Source: Forficula auricularia
Taxonomy: Eukaryota > Arthropoda > Insecta > Dermaptera > Forficulidae
DNA length: 64,000 nt
Assembly: GCA_024734495.1 (NCBI GenBank)
Contig: JALMQS010000106.1
Location: 124,001 to 188,000, forward strand
Reading direction: 5' to 3'
Under the pieces are notes generated by a model that worked only from the letters and a program-made list of their open reading frames with translations, did no database searches and was not told where the DNA came from. Below, in pieces: positions 1 through 9,115 of this stretch; the stretch's first letter is position 1, and each line of letters opens with the position of its first letter. Both the position numbers and the translations under genes were made by a program.

Positions 1-160
1 TCAAAATTTGAGAATTTGCACTCTTTCAGTAGATTTTGGAGAAGTGGCAATTTTTTGTCACTTAATGGTTAGAGCTAGAAAGCTGAAACTCGGAACCAGA
101 GGTGCGTCTTATTAATTCAAACCTTTTGAGAAATTCCTGTTCATTCGCTTCATCCGTCCT

Positions 161-258
161 TTGAAAAGATTTTATTTTGCCGAGAGTAGCAGAGTTCTTG
201 ATTAATAAAGTGATACTAATGAGGTTGTTATCTGCTTGATACAAATAAACATACACAA
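161..258 (-). repeat. Fragment of hammerhead-family-1 repeat
   Basis: This segment carries, in reverse orientation, the two signature blocks of a repeat seen again near 8400-9110, 10738-11236, 43255-43345 and 54712-55010. One block reads GCCGAGAGTAGCAGAG and the other TTGATACAAATAAACATACA. The ribozyme portion itself is not present here. It appears to be a solitary truncated end of a Penelope-like or retrozyme-like element. Confidence 0.6.
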
Positions 259-262
259 TATG

Positions 263-1488
263 CAGAGGCGTAGTCACATGGGGGGAGGGGGGGTCTACAC
301 CAAGGGCAGTAGGTAAGGGCAACGTCAAACCGTTTCTTATGGGAAACTAACCATAATTAAATATATTTCATATGTTTAATCAAGAATTATATTCTTTTTT
401 GATATCTTGAAGTACCTTTTTAGTCCAGTTAAATTGTTCTCTAAAGGGCCCATCGCGGGAAAGTTTTGGGGTAGTTTTGATTTCTTGATCCTATATGTTT
501 TTTGGTGTGCTGAATCCGAATCTGAGGTTTGCTAACAAAATTTCGTGACGGAACATTGTCAAAGATGCAAAAAAAGTAAAAAAATCTAATTTTTTGGTGG
601 TTTTTTGTTTATAACTCGAAAACTATCAACTTTTCGTAAATAATCTTCCTTTTCAAAATGAAAGTTCATCAAATTTCCTGAAAAGGATATGATCCCAATC
701 CTTAAAAGTCTTAAGGAAAATGCTGGATATCTATAAATTTAAGAGTTTTAACAAAAAAGTGGTCCAAGTAAACATTCAAGTCAACAAAATTTCCTAGAGA
801 ATGAAATAGAAATCAAGTTGCTAGGATGAGAGGTTTTCATTTTATGAAAAACTGTGATTTTTTGCAAAAAATTGCAGTTTTTCAAAAATTCAACCTCATT
901 GCGGCATGGGTTACCATTATCCAATTAAGATGAAACTTTGTTTGAATTGTATCAAATTTAATCTATAAAGTTTAAAAATGTATAGAGTGGTCTTTGTCGA
1001 AAACGTGCTCTTTCATGGTCAAAATGGGAAAAAATCGAAAAAAGTGCGAGTTTGTGGGATTTGCGGAAACAGAAAAAATACGCCAATTTTCAACTAGCGC
1101 TTGAGCCCGAACGGTTGGTCGGAGAAAAAACCTAAATAATGAAATTTCTATGAAATTTTATGAACTTTCATTTTGAATAGGAAGGTTATTTACGAAAAGT
1201 TGATAGTTTTCGAGTTATAAGCAAAAAAACAGCCAAAAAATGAGATTTTTTTACCTTTTTTTGCATTTTTGACAATGTTCCGTCACGAAATTTTGTTAGC
1301 AAACCTCAGATTCGGATTCAGCACACCCAAAAACATAAAGGGTCGAAGAAATTACAACTACCCCAAAACTTTCCGGGTAAAAACACAATTTAACTGGACT
1401 ATTTGTTATAATAGAAAAAAATCCCACTAAATATTTTGCTTTGTGGTTGACCCGCCCCCCCATGAAAATTTTCTGGCTACGCCACTGA
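263..1488. mobile_element. Fold-back element with GGCGTAG ends
   Basis: Two long arms are inverted copies of each other. The left arm runs from the GAGGCGTAGTCA end through the gggaaagttttggggtag block to about 680. The right arm runs back from about 1140 to the mirrored GGCTACGCCACTGAC end. Shared blocks include CAAATCTGAGGTT-like text, the AACATTGTC block and the ACTTTCATTTTGAA block. The centre (about 820-1075) is a separate dispersed repeat found again at 55590-55835. No coding capacity is visible. Superfamily is uncertain. Confidence 0.7.
820..1075 (+). repeat. Dispersed repeat, copy 1 (paralogue at 55590-55835)
   Basis: This stretch matches 55590-55835 in the same orientation over most of its length. 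Shared blocks are TTTTGCAAAAAATTGCAG, TTCAACCTCATTGCGGCA, ATAGAGTGGTCTTTGTCG and AAAACGTGCTC. It forms the middle of the 263-1488 fold-back, but at the second site it follows a different repeat. It is therefore an independent mobile segment. No reading frame is conserved. Confidence 0.65.
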
Positions 1489-2113
1489 CAATATTTATAT
1501 ATTTATAATTTATTTGTTAGAGACTAAGTTTTAGGACCTACCTTTTTTGAGCTAACACGGCTATCATGGCTCGTGTATTCAAAGATCCAGACGCCCGGCG
1601 GGCTTCGAATCACCTTTCGTAAAATTTCTATTTATAAAACTAAATGATACAAATGCTAATTTAAAAGCAATCGATGGAATTCTCTTCTGCTATCGATTTG
1701 CTGGCCACCCCATGAAGCGACGACTTGAGTGATAAATCTGTATTGGATTGTCCTGTTGTCCTGTATATCACTTGAGGCTTGATCCTATTATCACTTGTCC
1801 CCGCAGCTATTAACCTCTATTCGCTGCCCTATATTATAAATAATACAAATCTCTCATGTCTGCTCGTCCCTGTATCAGCGTTTGTTTTTTAACACTTAGC
1901 CACTTTCACCCAAAGCTCACGGAATATTGAATTTATCCAAAATTTTAATTTATTTCTTTTCTTTCTTTCTTTCTTTACTTTATTAGAGTTTCAGAATATT
2001 TCAAAAGATGATTTAAAAAAAACTTTTTTTCTGGCTTGTACTCATGCGAAAATGGTAGCTAATAGTAATTGGAGGAAAAAGTGAAACTTTTTCAAGACAC
2101 CCTCTTTGATTTA
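1489..2113. other. No gene; AT-rich with CTTT microsatellite
   Basis: No coding sequence or recognised repeat is seen. A short CTTT-type microsatellite lies near 1955-1977. The end of the stretch (TTTA) is the target dinucleotide of the element that follows. Confidence 0.5.
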
Positions 2114-3060
2114 GGGGAGACCGGGTCTAGTTGATACACTTTTTACTTCCTGATTTTTGTAATTTTTTCCTGCCATCATTTTGAAATAAATAGGTGTAAT
2201 TCGTAACTATAACTATTTGGCTATAACTTGTGATATTTAAATTCTTTATAAAATTCAATTTGTCTTGTCAAAAAAAAGTTTTAAAAAATTTGCAAGAGAT
2301 ATCAACTTGACCCTGTCTGGGTCAAGTTGATACGCCTTTGAGTAAGCTAATACGGTGTCAGGAATTAATAAATTAATAGACACTACAGAAATATGAATAA
2401 GTATTATAGTAAGTATAAAAGATATTTTAAAATCTACAACATTTTAGGAAAAATGAAAGCTGTAACAATCATTGATTGTGACCAATTACTCCGACTCTGA
2501 AGAGGAATTTGGGTCTGATTGACAGTTAATACAAGTGTAAAAGTGGTTGTTCTCTGCACAGGCGATGTGTGCCCACTTCTTACAGGAAATACACTGGATC
2601 CAGTCTTGGCCAGGTTTGGATGAAGAATAACTCTTGAAACGCTTGTGAGTTAAGTTGATACAAGTTGGCCCAAAATAAGCGTATCAACTTGACCCAAACG
2701 TCGCCATTACACTAAACTCTAAAAACGTGAAACCGGAAACAGTTAGAACAAAGTTAAAAAGGTGAAATTCTTACCTTTATAACATGTAACAACGTGATGT
2801 CGTCGATAACACAATTTACGAACCAATTAACTTACAATTATAATTGAAAAACAGTAGTGAAAATTTACTTTTGACGATGAAAAACAGTTTTTAGTTCACA
2901 GCTAACAAAGCAAAGCAACCCTCTCCAAGTGATCACGTGTGATTGCAGAGTACCAATCGGTTGTCTAGCCAAGCCAGTCGCCACTTGTCCGCGTCTACGC
3001 ATTAGGAAGTTATTTGGCCTGTATCAACTTGACCCTGTATCAACTAGACCCAGTCTCCCC
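2114..3060. mobile_element. pogo/Tigger-like (Tc1/mariner) DNA transposon remnant
   Basis: The element is bounded by 24-bp terminal inverted repeats beginning GGGGAGACCGGGTCTAGTTG (left) and ending with its complement (right), with one mismatch between them. A TA dinucleotide abuts each end, the target duplication of Tc1/mariner-type transposons. The motif TATCAACTTGACCC recurs several times inside in both orientations, like subterminal transposase-binding repeats. A decayed coding remnant on the minus strand (2486-2683) ends in a PHD-like cysteine cluster of the kind found at the C-terminus of insect pogo/Tigger transposases. Most of the transposase is missing, so the copy is non-autonomous. 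Confidence 0.8.
2486..2683 (-). pseudogene. C-terminal transposase remnant with PHD-like zinc cluster
   Basis: The minus strand is open for about 65 codons from a TGA at 2684-2686 to a TAA at 2486-2488. The readable tail is W-I-Q-C-x2-C-K-K-W-A-H-x2-C-A, then F-Y-x-C-x2-C, and finally an acidic serine-rich end. The order of cysteines and the histidine fits the zinc-binding core of a PHD-type finger. Such a tail is known at the C-terminus of many pogo/Tigger-like transposases. No DDE catalytic region is found upstream, so this is a relic rather than a working gene. The family assignment is inferred from this tail together with the flanking terminal repeats and TA duplication. Confidence 0.65.
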
Positions 3061-3130
3061 TACTCTTAAAAATCAAAAACTCTGCTACTCTCAGTAAGAA
3101 AATCTTTTCAAATAATCGAAATGTTTTATT

Positions 3131-3338
3131 TTTTCTTTCCTCACTACCCCTGGGCTGCCTTCCATTACATTCAATTAATTTCATTGACCCCTTGAAACCC
3201 TGAAGAAGGAGGGAAGAATCCTCCGAAACGTCGGTTTGAAAGGAAAGGAGGAAAGATTCCAATAAATTACACCTTATTTAATATGTGTTAATTTTTTCTT
3301 TCCTCACTAACTCTGGGCTGCCTTCCATTACACTCAAG
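3131..3338 (+). mobile_element. Hammerhead-bearing repeat (family 3), about 1.3 tandem units
   Basis: A block of about 44 bases containing GGGCTGCCTTCCATTACA occurs at 3131-3174 and again at 3295-3338, giving a 164-bp repeat unit. Between the two copies lies a well-formed hammerhead motif. This arrangement resembles the tandem ribozyme-containing units of retrozymes and of Penelope-like element terminal repeats. No protein is encoded. Confidence 0.65.
3190..3245 (+). ncRNA. Hammerhead ribozyme, family 3
   Basis: The core reads CTGAAGA (3200-3206), then a stem II made by GGAGG and CCTCC, then GAAACGTC (3225-3232). Nucleotide 7 of the hammerhead core is variable, so CTGAAGA is a valid CUGANGA. 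Stem I is formed by AAACC just upstream and GGTTT just downstream. It is extended after a G-G mismatch by CCTT pairing with AAGG. Stem III is minimal (A-CG-U), as in hammerheads of Penelope-like elements, which are thought to act as dimers. Predicted cleavage is after C3232. The motif is self-consistent by sequence; activity is not shown. Confidence 0.75.
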
Positions 3339-3442
3339 TATTATATATTTTAAATTTTAAAAAATTTCTAAAAAAAAATATTTTCAAAATTTTAATAAAA
3401 TTAATAAAATAAAGTTGTTCGGTGTTGATATTCAAATAAAAA

Positions 3443-4211
3443 ATAAACTGCAACGGATCGTTGCTAAACTTTATCCAAATTCATTTGAAATATTTATATG
3501 TTCTAGAGTAAAGTACTTTAAAATATAATTTTACTAAAAACTTTATTTAACCTTTTTTGTGGTCCCCAAGGTACTTAATTAGGATATTAAATTTCATCAA
3601 AATTGGTTAAGTCATTTTCAAGATATTTAGAAAAAACTAAAAAAGTACTGAAATAAAGTACTAATGTTTGTGGACCGATATGTACCAAAAACTAATCAGC
3701 GCTTCATTTTGTTAAAAGAATGCTAGGTTTTTAATTTCATTTCAATCGGTGCAACGGTGTGGAAAAAATCGTGGGCCAAAAAAACGATAACATCCATCCA
3801 TCCATCCATCCATCCGCACGCACTAAATGAATAAACTGCAACGGATCGTTGCTAAACTTTATCCAAATTCATTTGAAATATTAATATGTTCTTGAGTAAA
3901 GTACTTTAAAATATAATTTTACTAAAAACTTTATTTAACCTTTTTTGTGGTCCCCAAGGTACTTAATTAGGATATTAAATTTCATCAAAATTGGTTAAGT
4001 CATTTTCAAGATATTTAGAAAAAACTAAAAAAGTACTGAAATAAAGTACTAATGTTTGTGGTCCGATATGTACCAAAAACTAATCAGCGCTTCATTTTGT
4101 TAAACTAATGGTAGGTTTTCAATTTCATTTCAATTGGTGCAACGGTGTGGAAAAAATCGTGGGCCAAAAAACGATAACATCCATACATCCATCCATACGC
4201 ACGCACTAAAT
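3443..4211 (+). repeat. Tandem duplication, 388-bp unit x2, with CATC microsatellite
   Basis: The unit starting with ATAAACTGCAACGGATCGTT at 3443 begins again at 3831 and continues nearly unchanged to 4211. Each unit ends in a CATC-type microsatellite followed by GCACGCACTAAATGA. Non-coding. The structure of unit, microsatellite and next unit suggests internally repeated modules of a Helitron/Helentron-like or similar non-autonomous element; this is inference. Confidence 0.75.
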
Positions 4212-4212
4212 G

Positions 4213-4635
4213 AAAAAATCGCACTTTTTGGCCTCTCGACGAGACCCCATGTAATTTTTGGCAAAACCGTCACGTGCTAAAATTCAACCTAATTGAATAC
4301 TACAATTTGTGACTTTAATTGAGTCCATGGGTTCCGTAGTCTTTACCTGAGGACCCTTTGAAGCCACGCTTGCCCCGAGAGCGATTCCAATACTTTCTCC
4401 CATGCTTCGCATTGGATAAAGTAAAAAATCGCACTTTTTGGCCTCTCGACGAGACCCCTTGTAATTTTTGGTAAAACCGTCACGTGCTAAAATTCAACCT
4501 AATTGAATACTACAATTTGTGACTTTAATTGAGTCCATGGGTTCCGTAGTTTTTACCTGAGGACCCTTTGAACTCTCGCTTGCCGCGAGACCGATTACAA
4601 TACTTTACCCATGCTTCGCATTGGATAAAGTAATA
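4213..4635 (+). repeat. Tandem duplication, 210-bp unit x2, hairpin-ended
   Basis: The unit containing ATCGCACTTTTTGGCCTCTC at 4218 recurs at 4428. Each unit ends in a hairpin of the form ACTTTA-CCCATGC-TTC-GCATTGG-TAAAGT (4391-4423 and 4601-4632). It follows directly on the 388-bp tandem array and may be the 3' part of the same element. The CGATTACAATACTT-plus-hairpin end is shared with the larger family at 39000-49165. A further fragment lies at 5053-5116. Confidence 0.7.
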
Positions 4636-5052
4636 ATAAAAATAAATATATTTCATTCTGTTAAATTCCGCAAAATTTTCTCTATAAAAATAATTAAGAC
4701 TATAAATTAGTCTTTTTAGTTTTGTTTATTTATTGTATAAAAATTGTAACCGGGATAACTCCCGTATATCGAATAAAATAAAATAACCAATAAAACAAAA
4801 TAAAGTTGAAGTTTATTCATTCAGGAATTTGTGTCAAATTAATTGTTTAAGAGTTTCAATTTTCTCTGCACTTTTTTTATTCGGCAATTCTAGAGCTAGA
4901 AATTTCAAAATTTAATAATTTCTTTATATTCTATTATAAATACGTAGAAACATTTCCACCAGAAAAAAGTTTCTTCGACCTCGAACGGAATTCAGATAGA
5001 AACATATGGCACACAAAAACAGATAGAAAAAAATTCTGCGTAAAAATGATTT
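4636..5052. other. No gene; AT-rich
   Basis: Nothing recognisable is seen apart from general AT richness. Confidence 0.5.
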
Positions 5053-5116
5053 TGAAGCCACGCTTGCCCCGAGAGCGATTACAATACTTTACCCATGCTA
5101 TGCATTGGATAAAGTA
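5053..5116 (+). repeat. Solo 3' end of the hairpin-ended repeat
   Basis: This matches the last 64 bases of the 210-bp unit at 4213-4635, including CGCTTGCCCCGAGAGCGATT and the terminal ACTTTA...TAAAGT hairpin. Confidence 0.65.
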
Positions 5117-5492
5117 AAAAAATAACAAAAACAGAGCGATTTTTTATTTTTGATGCTATCCAAAAGAAGAACAGAAACAATTCACTCAATATAGGTAATA
5201 GACAAAACATTTGTTAAAAGGAAAACCTGTCTTACTGACTTGGAAAATGAAAAATGGAAGATGGTGCTTATGAAAAACAGGTTACTTCCTTGTAGTCGAA
5301 TTGGAATAATCTATGCTAGATTTGACCAGAAAAGCGATGAATGCAAATATTCAAAGCAAAATTCCATAATTTATCCAGGTCAGTACCTAAATATGTATTA
5401 CTTCTCCAATCTTACTCATTTATATGGTGAAAAAAGTTAGAACAAACAATTACATAAACAGATTGTGCAGAATGTATAATAATAAAATTCAT
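5117..5492. other. No gene
   Basis: A 66-codon open stretch exists at 5240-5440 on the plus strand, but its composition and lack of any recognisable motif do not support a protein. Confidence 0.5.
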
Positions 5493-6000
5493 GTGTGTGC
5501 ATAAGACCACACAGAAGTGATAATGATAACTTATATGGCATTTATAATTCTAATATTCTAAAATTATTAAAATTTATATTTTTATAAAAAAATACATTTT
5601 TAAGTAAACTTTTAATTATTTTTTTCGAATTATTAAATATATATTTAAAAAATAATTAAAAGTTTACATAAAAAATTTATTTTTTATAAAAATTTAAATT
5701 TTTAATATTTTATTATTTTTTGAAAAGGAATAATTAATATATTTTCCTACAATGATTGAACTGGTACTAGACCACAGCCTAACCGTGACGCGTTACGTGA
5801 CGCTGTGACGCGTGAGGCTCAATATCATTTACTGCGCAGGAAAATAAAAATGTACATTTGAGCTTAGAGTTAATTCTCCTCCGCCATCTGTGGCTAGACG
5901 CAGACCCCAACCGTGACGTATGATGCGTGATGCGTGACGGCTCAATCCCATAAACTAAAAAGTGTGCAAGGCGATCCAAAAGAATTTATCACTTCAAAAA
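5493..6000. mobile_element. Terminal-repeat element, copy 1, carrying an AT palindrome insertion
   Basis: This region matches 24391-24797 from GTGCATAAGACCACAC to CAAAAGAATTTATCACTTC. The ends carry a roughly 20-base imperfect inverted repeat of the GTGATAACTT type. The interior holds an inverted pair around CTAGACCACAGCC and CTGTGGCTAGACGCAGAC, plus repeated GTGACGCGT words. Compared with the other copy, an extra AT-only palindrome occupies about 5548-5700. Non-coding. Confidence 0.65.
5548..5700. repeat. AT-rich palindrome inserted in the 5493 element
   Basis: The arms are inverted copies around GTAAACTTTTAATTATTTTT and its complement. The paralogous site near 24445 lacks it and reads straight through TTTATAATTTTATTATTTTT. 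It is probably a MITE-like insertion, but the AT-only sequence makes exact ends and target duplication ambiguous. Confidence 0.5.
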
Positions 6001-6464
6001 TTTATTAAAATATTTAAGTTTTAAATAGTTTTCTCTCATCTCGATAACGAATAGTAATCACTGTTGCTCCAGATACATTTGGCTACAGAACAACCTATCC
6101 TAGTCAAGTTCAAAATATGAAGATCTCATCCATATACACTTCTCAGCTCTGCAATTTATTTTCATTTCCATTTCTATTCTGTTCTCTCAAATGAACATTA
6201 ATTGATCTTTTTGATGTCTTTTGAAATGGATGAATAACTTCTTTAGGACCTTTTATTAAATCAAGGCCACTTGAAAAGCAACTGACGTCCCGCCTCCTTA
6301 ATAATGAATGAAATACTCATTATTTTAAGTATGTATATATATAATATCTGAACTTTAACTCTCTTTGTACATCAGTTCAAACCCTTAAGAATACAATGCA
6401 TTAATCTGGCCAATAATATTTACTATGCACTGACATATTTTTTATTATTTAATTTAATTAAGGT
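6001..6464. other. No gene; AT-rich, single-copy appearance
   Basis: No repeat partner inside the window and no coding signal were noticed. Confidence 0.4.
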
Positions 6465-6785
6465 AGTTCTTTCACAAATGCAAAAATTCAAGAAGTCTTC
6501 GAAACTTGGAATATGAGTCATTAAAAGCATAATAAACAAACTGTTAAAATTTGAAGACGATTTATTACACCAAATATGAAATAATTGAAATTAAAAATGA
6601 ATTTTTTACATATGGTAGATTGGTTAAGGGTGGGAAAATGATCATTATTTTATTTTTTTAATAAAGGACATTTCACCATCTTGATGAAAAACTAATATTT
6701 GTTAGAATAATATATTTGGAGTAACTTAAAAAAAAAATGAAATTATTTACCTCGTAGTTTTGATAAAAAAAAAAAAACATATTTG
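6465..6785 (+). repeat. Dispersed repeat T, copy 1 (paralogue 55328-55565)
   Basis: This shares TTCAAGAAGTCTTCGAAACT, TTGAAGACGATTTA and the block ending TTTGATAAAAAA with 55328-55565 in the same orientation. The two copies differ by a segment around 6610-6690. Non-coding. Confidence 0.65.
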
Positions 6786-6969
6786 GGCGATTATTTTTTT
6801 CAATGGCTTGGAAACCATCCATTCATAAAGAGAATATAGTAGTCGTAAAAAGTCCAGTCACGTTAAAAAACATAACCCAAAATTTTATAGAGTGGTTACT
6901 AGGCTAAAAAATTTTTGTGGATTGTCGCGAAAGAACCTCCTTAATATGTAAGCTCATTGGCGTAGTTAG

Positions 6970-7095
6970 GATTATAAATTTTATTTATAACGATCGTTAT
7001 AAATAAAATTTTTAATTCCAGCAGAAGACACACTCTTTTATTGTCTCCTTCAATATACTTAAAAATTCTCACCTCTCCGCCGAAAACTTTCAATC
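6970..7095. mobile_element. Family-1 repeat truncated into a fold-back at the ribozyme cleavage point
   Basis: Two inverted arms meet at 6993/6994. Both arms begin TCGTTATAAATAAAATTT. In the intact family-1 copy at 8858-8908 exactly this sequence follows the predicted hammerhead cleavage site. The right arm continues into CCAGCAGAAGACACACTC as in the 8921 copy. The ribozyme core itself is absent. Confidence 0.7.
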
Positions 7096-7359
7096 TAGTA
7101 GCATCCGAAGGAAAGTCACAGAGATCTTAATTTTCACAAGTCCTGAGAGAATGTTTTTACATTTTTAAAAAATTTTATTTTGAAAAATTTGCATACCAAT
7201 ATGTGAATGAAACTTCACCAAAGTATAGATAGAGACTTAAACTATTATAAAAATTAAGTTATAGTTATAATCTAATATTTTTAATTTAACATTGGCTGCG
7301 AAAGGACCTCCTTAAGTAAAAGATGAATGTAAAATCCAGTTTCGTATCTAGCAAATGTT

Positions 7360-8022
7360 TTAAAGGATTTCTCTTTATACCCTTGAATTTTAGATGAAAG
7401 TTGATAAGGGTCCTCCTTATCATCAGTTTCCTCGACATTTTTAGAAAATAATAATTTGAATTTCGGAAGGTTTATACTTATTTCTAGTAGAGTATTTTAA
7501 AAAGATATAGGAAATTATAATTTTGTCAAAGAAACTCGAAAAAAGTTTCTTCTTATACGCTTGAATTTTAGAGTGAGATTGATAAAGGGTCCCCATTATC
7601 ATCAGTTTTCCAATTTTTTTTAGAAAATAAATATTTGAATTTCGAAGGGATTATATTTATTTCTAGTAAGTATTTTATAGAGATATAGGGAATTATAATT
7701 TTGTCAAAGAAACTCGAAAAACGTTTCTTCTTATAACCTTGAAATTTAGATGAAAGCTGATAAGAATCTCCCCTATTATCAGATTCCCAATATTTTTAGA
7801 AAACAATAATTTGAATTTCGAAGGGATTATACTACATTTCTAGTAGAGTATTATATAAAGATATAGGAAATTATAATTTCATCAAAGAAGTTTCTTTCAT
7901 ACCCTCTGAATTTTAGGTGAAAGTTGATAAAGGTCCCCCATTATCATCAGTTTTCTCTTTTTTAGAAAATAAATATTTGAATTTCGAAGGGATTATACCT
8001 ATTTTTAGTAGAGTATTTTATA
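7360..8022 (+). repeat. Tandem array, about 180-bp unit x4
   Basis: Units start near 7367, 7545, 7723 and 7890. Each carries CTTGAATTTTAGATGAAAG, GATAAGGGTCC-type and TTTGAATTTCGAAGG-type blocks with substitutions and small indels. The array is bracketed by related CGAAAGGACCT sequences near 7300 and 8055, suggesting that it is the internal repeat of one larger element. Non-coding. Confidence 0.75.
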
Positions 8023-8161
8023 AATAATATTTTTTATTTAACATTGGCGGCGAAAGGACCTAATTAAAAAAGTATATTTTAAATCATTTTTGATAAATTA
8101 TATTTTGTATTAAATTTTAATTTAATTTTAATATCGTACTGTTATTAAATCAATTAATTAA

Positions 8162-8386
8162 TAAAGTGGAGGGTGTGTGGTTTCACGGTGAATGAAATGA
8201 AACTCAGAGAGGTTTATACAAACTCAATATATTTCGGATTATTGGTCCATCATCGGGAGTTTACAGGTTAAAAACTTTGTATAAACATCTTTGAGTTTTA
8301 TATCATTCACTGTGAAACTACACACCCTTTACTTTATTAATTAATATCATGTTTCACCTAAAACCTACACCACATTCTCTAAGTAA
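8162..8386. mobile_element. Fold-back hammerhead repeat, family 2, copy A
   Basis: The left arm runs from GGTGTGTGGTTTCAC to the hammerhead region. The right arm returns from TTTGTATAAAC through CACTGTGAAACTACACACCC. Related copies lie at 10207-10436 and 43950-44205. The end AACCTACACCAC is shared by all three. The left arm includes the complete ribozyme on the minus strand, while the right arm begins only a few bases past the predicted cleavage point. Confidence 0.7.
8218..8264 (-). ncRNA. Hammerhead motif, family 2, mutated core
   Basis: On the minus strand the order is AAACTC, CCGATGA, a GGA/TCC stem II, GAAATATATT and GAGTTT. Stem I (AAACTC with GAGTTT) is intact. The core has C in place of the invariant U at position 4, so this copy is expected to be inactive. 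Confidence 0.6.
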
Positions 8387-8544
8387 AAATGTTATTAAAT
8401 CACAAAGAGAAACAAAGAAGTTGTCCTCTGCTTGATGCAAATAAACATACACACATTCTAAACTGACCACCAGTGAAGAAACCATCAAATTTTCAATATC
8501 CATACGGTATTGACTCCATGAAAAACAATATTTATAATTAAAAT

Positions 8545-8595
8545 AAAAAGACTGATGATGAAGACCAAGTCTTCGAAACTATAGTCTCAAACAAA
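8545..8595 (+). ncRNA. Hammerhead ribozyme, family 1
   Basis: The core CTGATGA (8552-8558) is followed by stem II GAAGAC-CAA-GTCTTC and GAAACTATAGTC. Stem III is ACU-AU-AGU. Stem I is weak (two obvious base pairs), so activity as a monomer is doubtful. The copy at 54802-54850 has the same stem II. Confidence 0.65.
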
Positions 8596-8600
8596 TAAAT

Positions 8601-8603
<3 letters not shown>

Positions 8604-8638
<35 letters not shown>
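8604..8638. repeat. TA dinucleotide microsatellite
   Basis: An uninterrupted TA run of about 35 bases lies directly after the family-1 ribozyme. A similar TA tract follows the ribozyme in other family-1 copies. Confidence 0.9.
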
Positions 8639-8642
<4 letters not shown>

Positions 8643-8709
8643 TAGATATGTATAGGTATACAATAATTAAAGAGTAATGTCTTGCTGACAATTATAAATT
8701 TTATTTATT

Positions 8710-8758
8710 TATAACGAGACTATAGTTTCGAGGGCTTTGCTCTTCTCATCAGTCTATT
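8710..8758 (-). ncRNA. Hammerhead motif, family 1, stem II mismatch
   Basis: On the minus strand CTGATGA is followed by AAGAGC-AAA-GCCCTC and GAAACTATAGTC. Stem II contains an A-C mismatch, unlike its inverted partner at 8858-8908. The core is intact. Confidence 0.6.
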
Positions 8759-8857
8759 ACAATGTATTCACAGGAATTAATTTATGAATGAAAGGTTAAC
8801 ATTTTTCATGTGGTAAGGTTATAAATTACATAGAGTGGGCAAGTTAAGAATACATTG

Positions 8858-8908
8858 TAATAGACTGATGAAGAGGGCAAAGCCCTCGAAACTATAGTCT
8901 CGTTATAA
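8858..8908 (+). ncRNA. Hammerhead ribozyme, family 1, perfect stem II
   Basis: The core CTGATGA (8865-8871) is followed by GAGGGC-AAA-GCCCTC, a perfect 6-bp stem II, and GAAACTATAGTC (8888-8899). Predicted cleavage is between C8899 and T8900, giving a product that starts TCGTTATAAAT. Stem I pairing is partial. Confidence 0.7.
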
Positions 8909-9115
8909 ATAAATAAAATTTATAATTCCAGCAGAAGACACACTCTTTTATTGTCTCCTTCAATATATAAAAATTCTGCTACTCTCGGCAAAAACTTTCA
9001 ATTTTATATACAGATATATCATCTCGATTTATATGGGTGTATGTTTATTTGGATCAAGCAGAGGACAAACTCTTTGTTTCTGCTACTCGCAAAGCAAAAA
9101 CTTTTCAATTTTTAT

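Larger units (their letters stand above)
8396..9115. mobile_element. Cluster of family-1 hammerhead repeats, partly inverted
   Basis: One plus-strand unit carries a hammerhead near 8552. It is followed by an inverted pair with ribozymes at 8710-8758 (minus) and 8858-8908 (plus). The sequences downstream of each ribozyme (CAGCAGAAGACACACTC, CTGCTACTCTCGGCAAA, CAAGCAGAGGACAA) are the family signature. No reverse transcriptase was found. The organisation fits non-autonomous Penelope-like terminal repeats or retrozymes. Confidence 0.65.

Noticed and set aside
3443..4635. CRISPR-like or satellite array
   Set aside because: Units are long (388 and 210 bp), present only twice each, without unique spacers, and the genome is eukaryotic.
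5240..5440. 66-codon plus-strand frame
   Set aside because: No motif, no conservation partner in the window, and composition like other chance frames.
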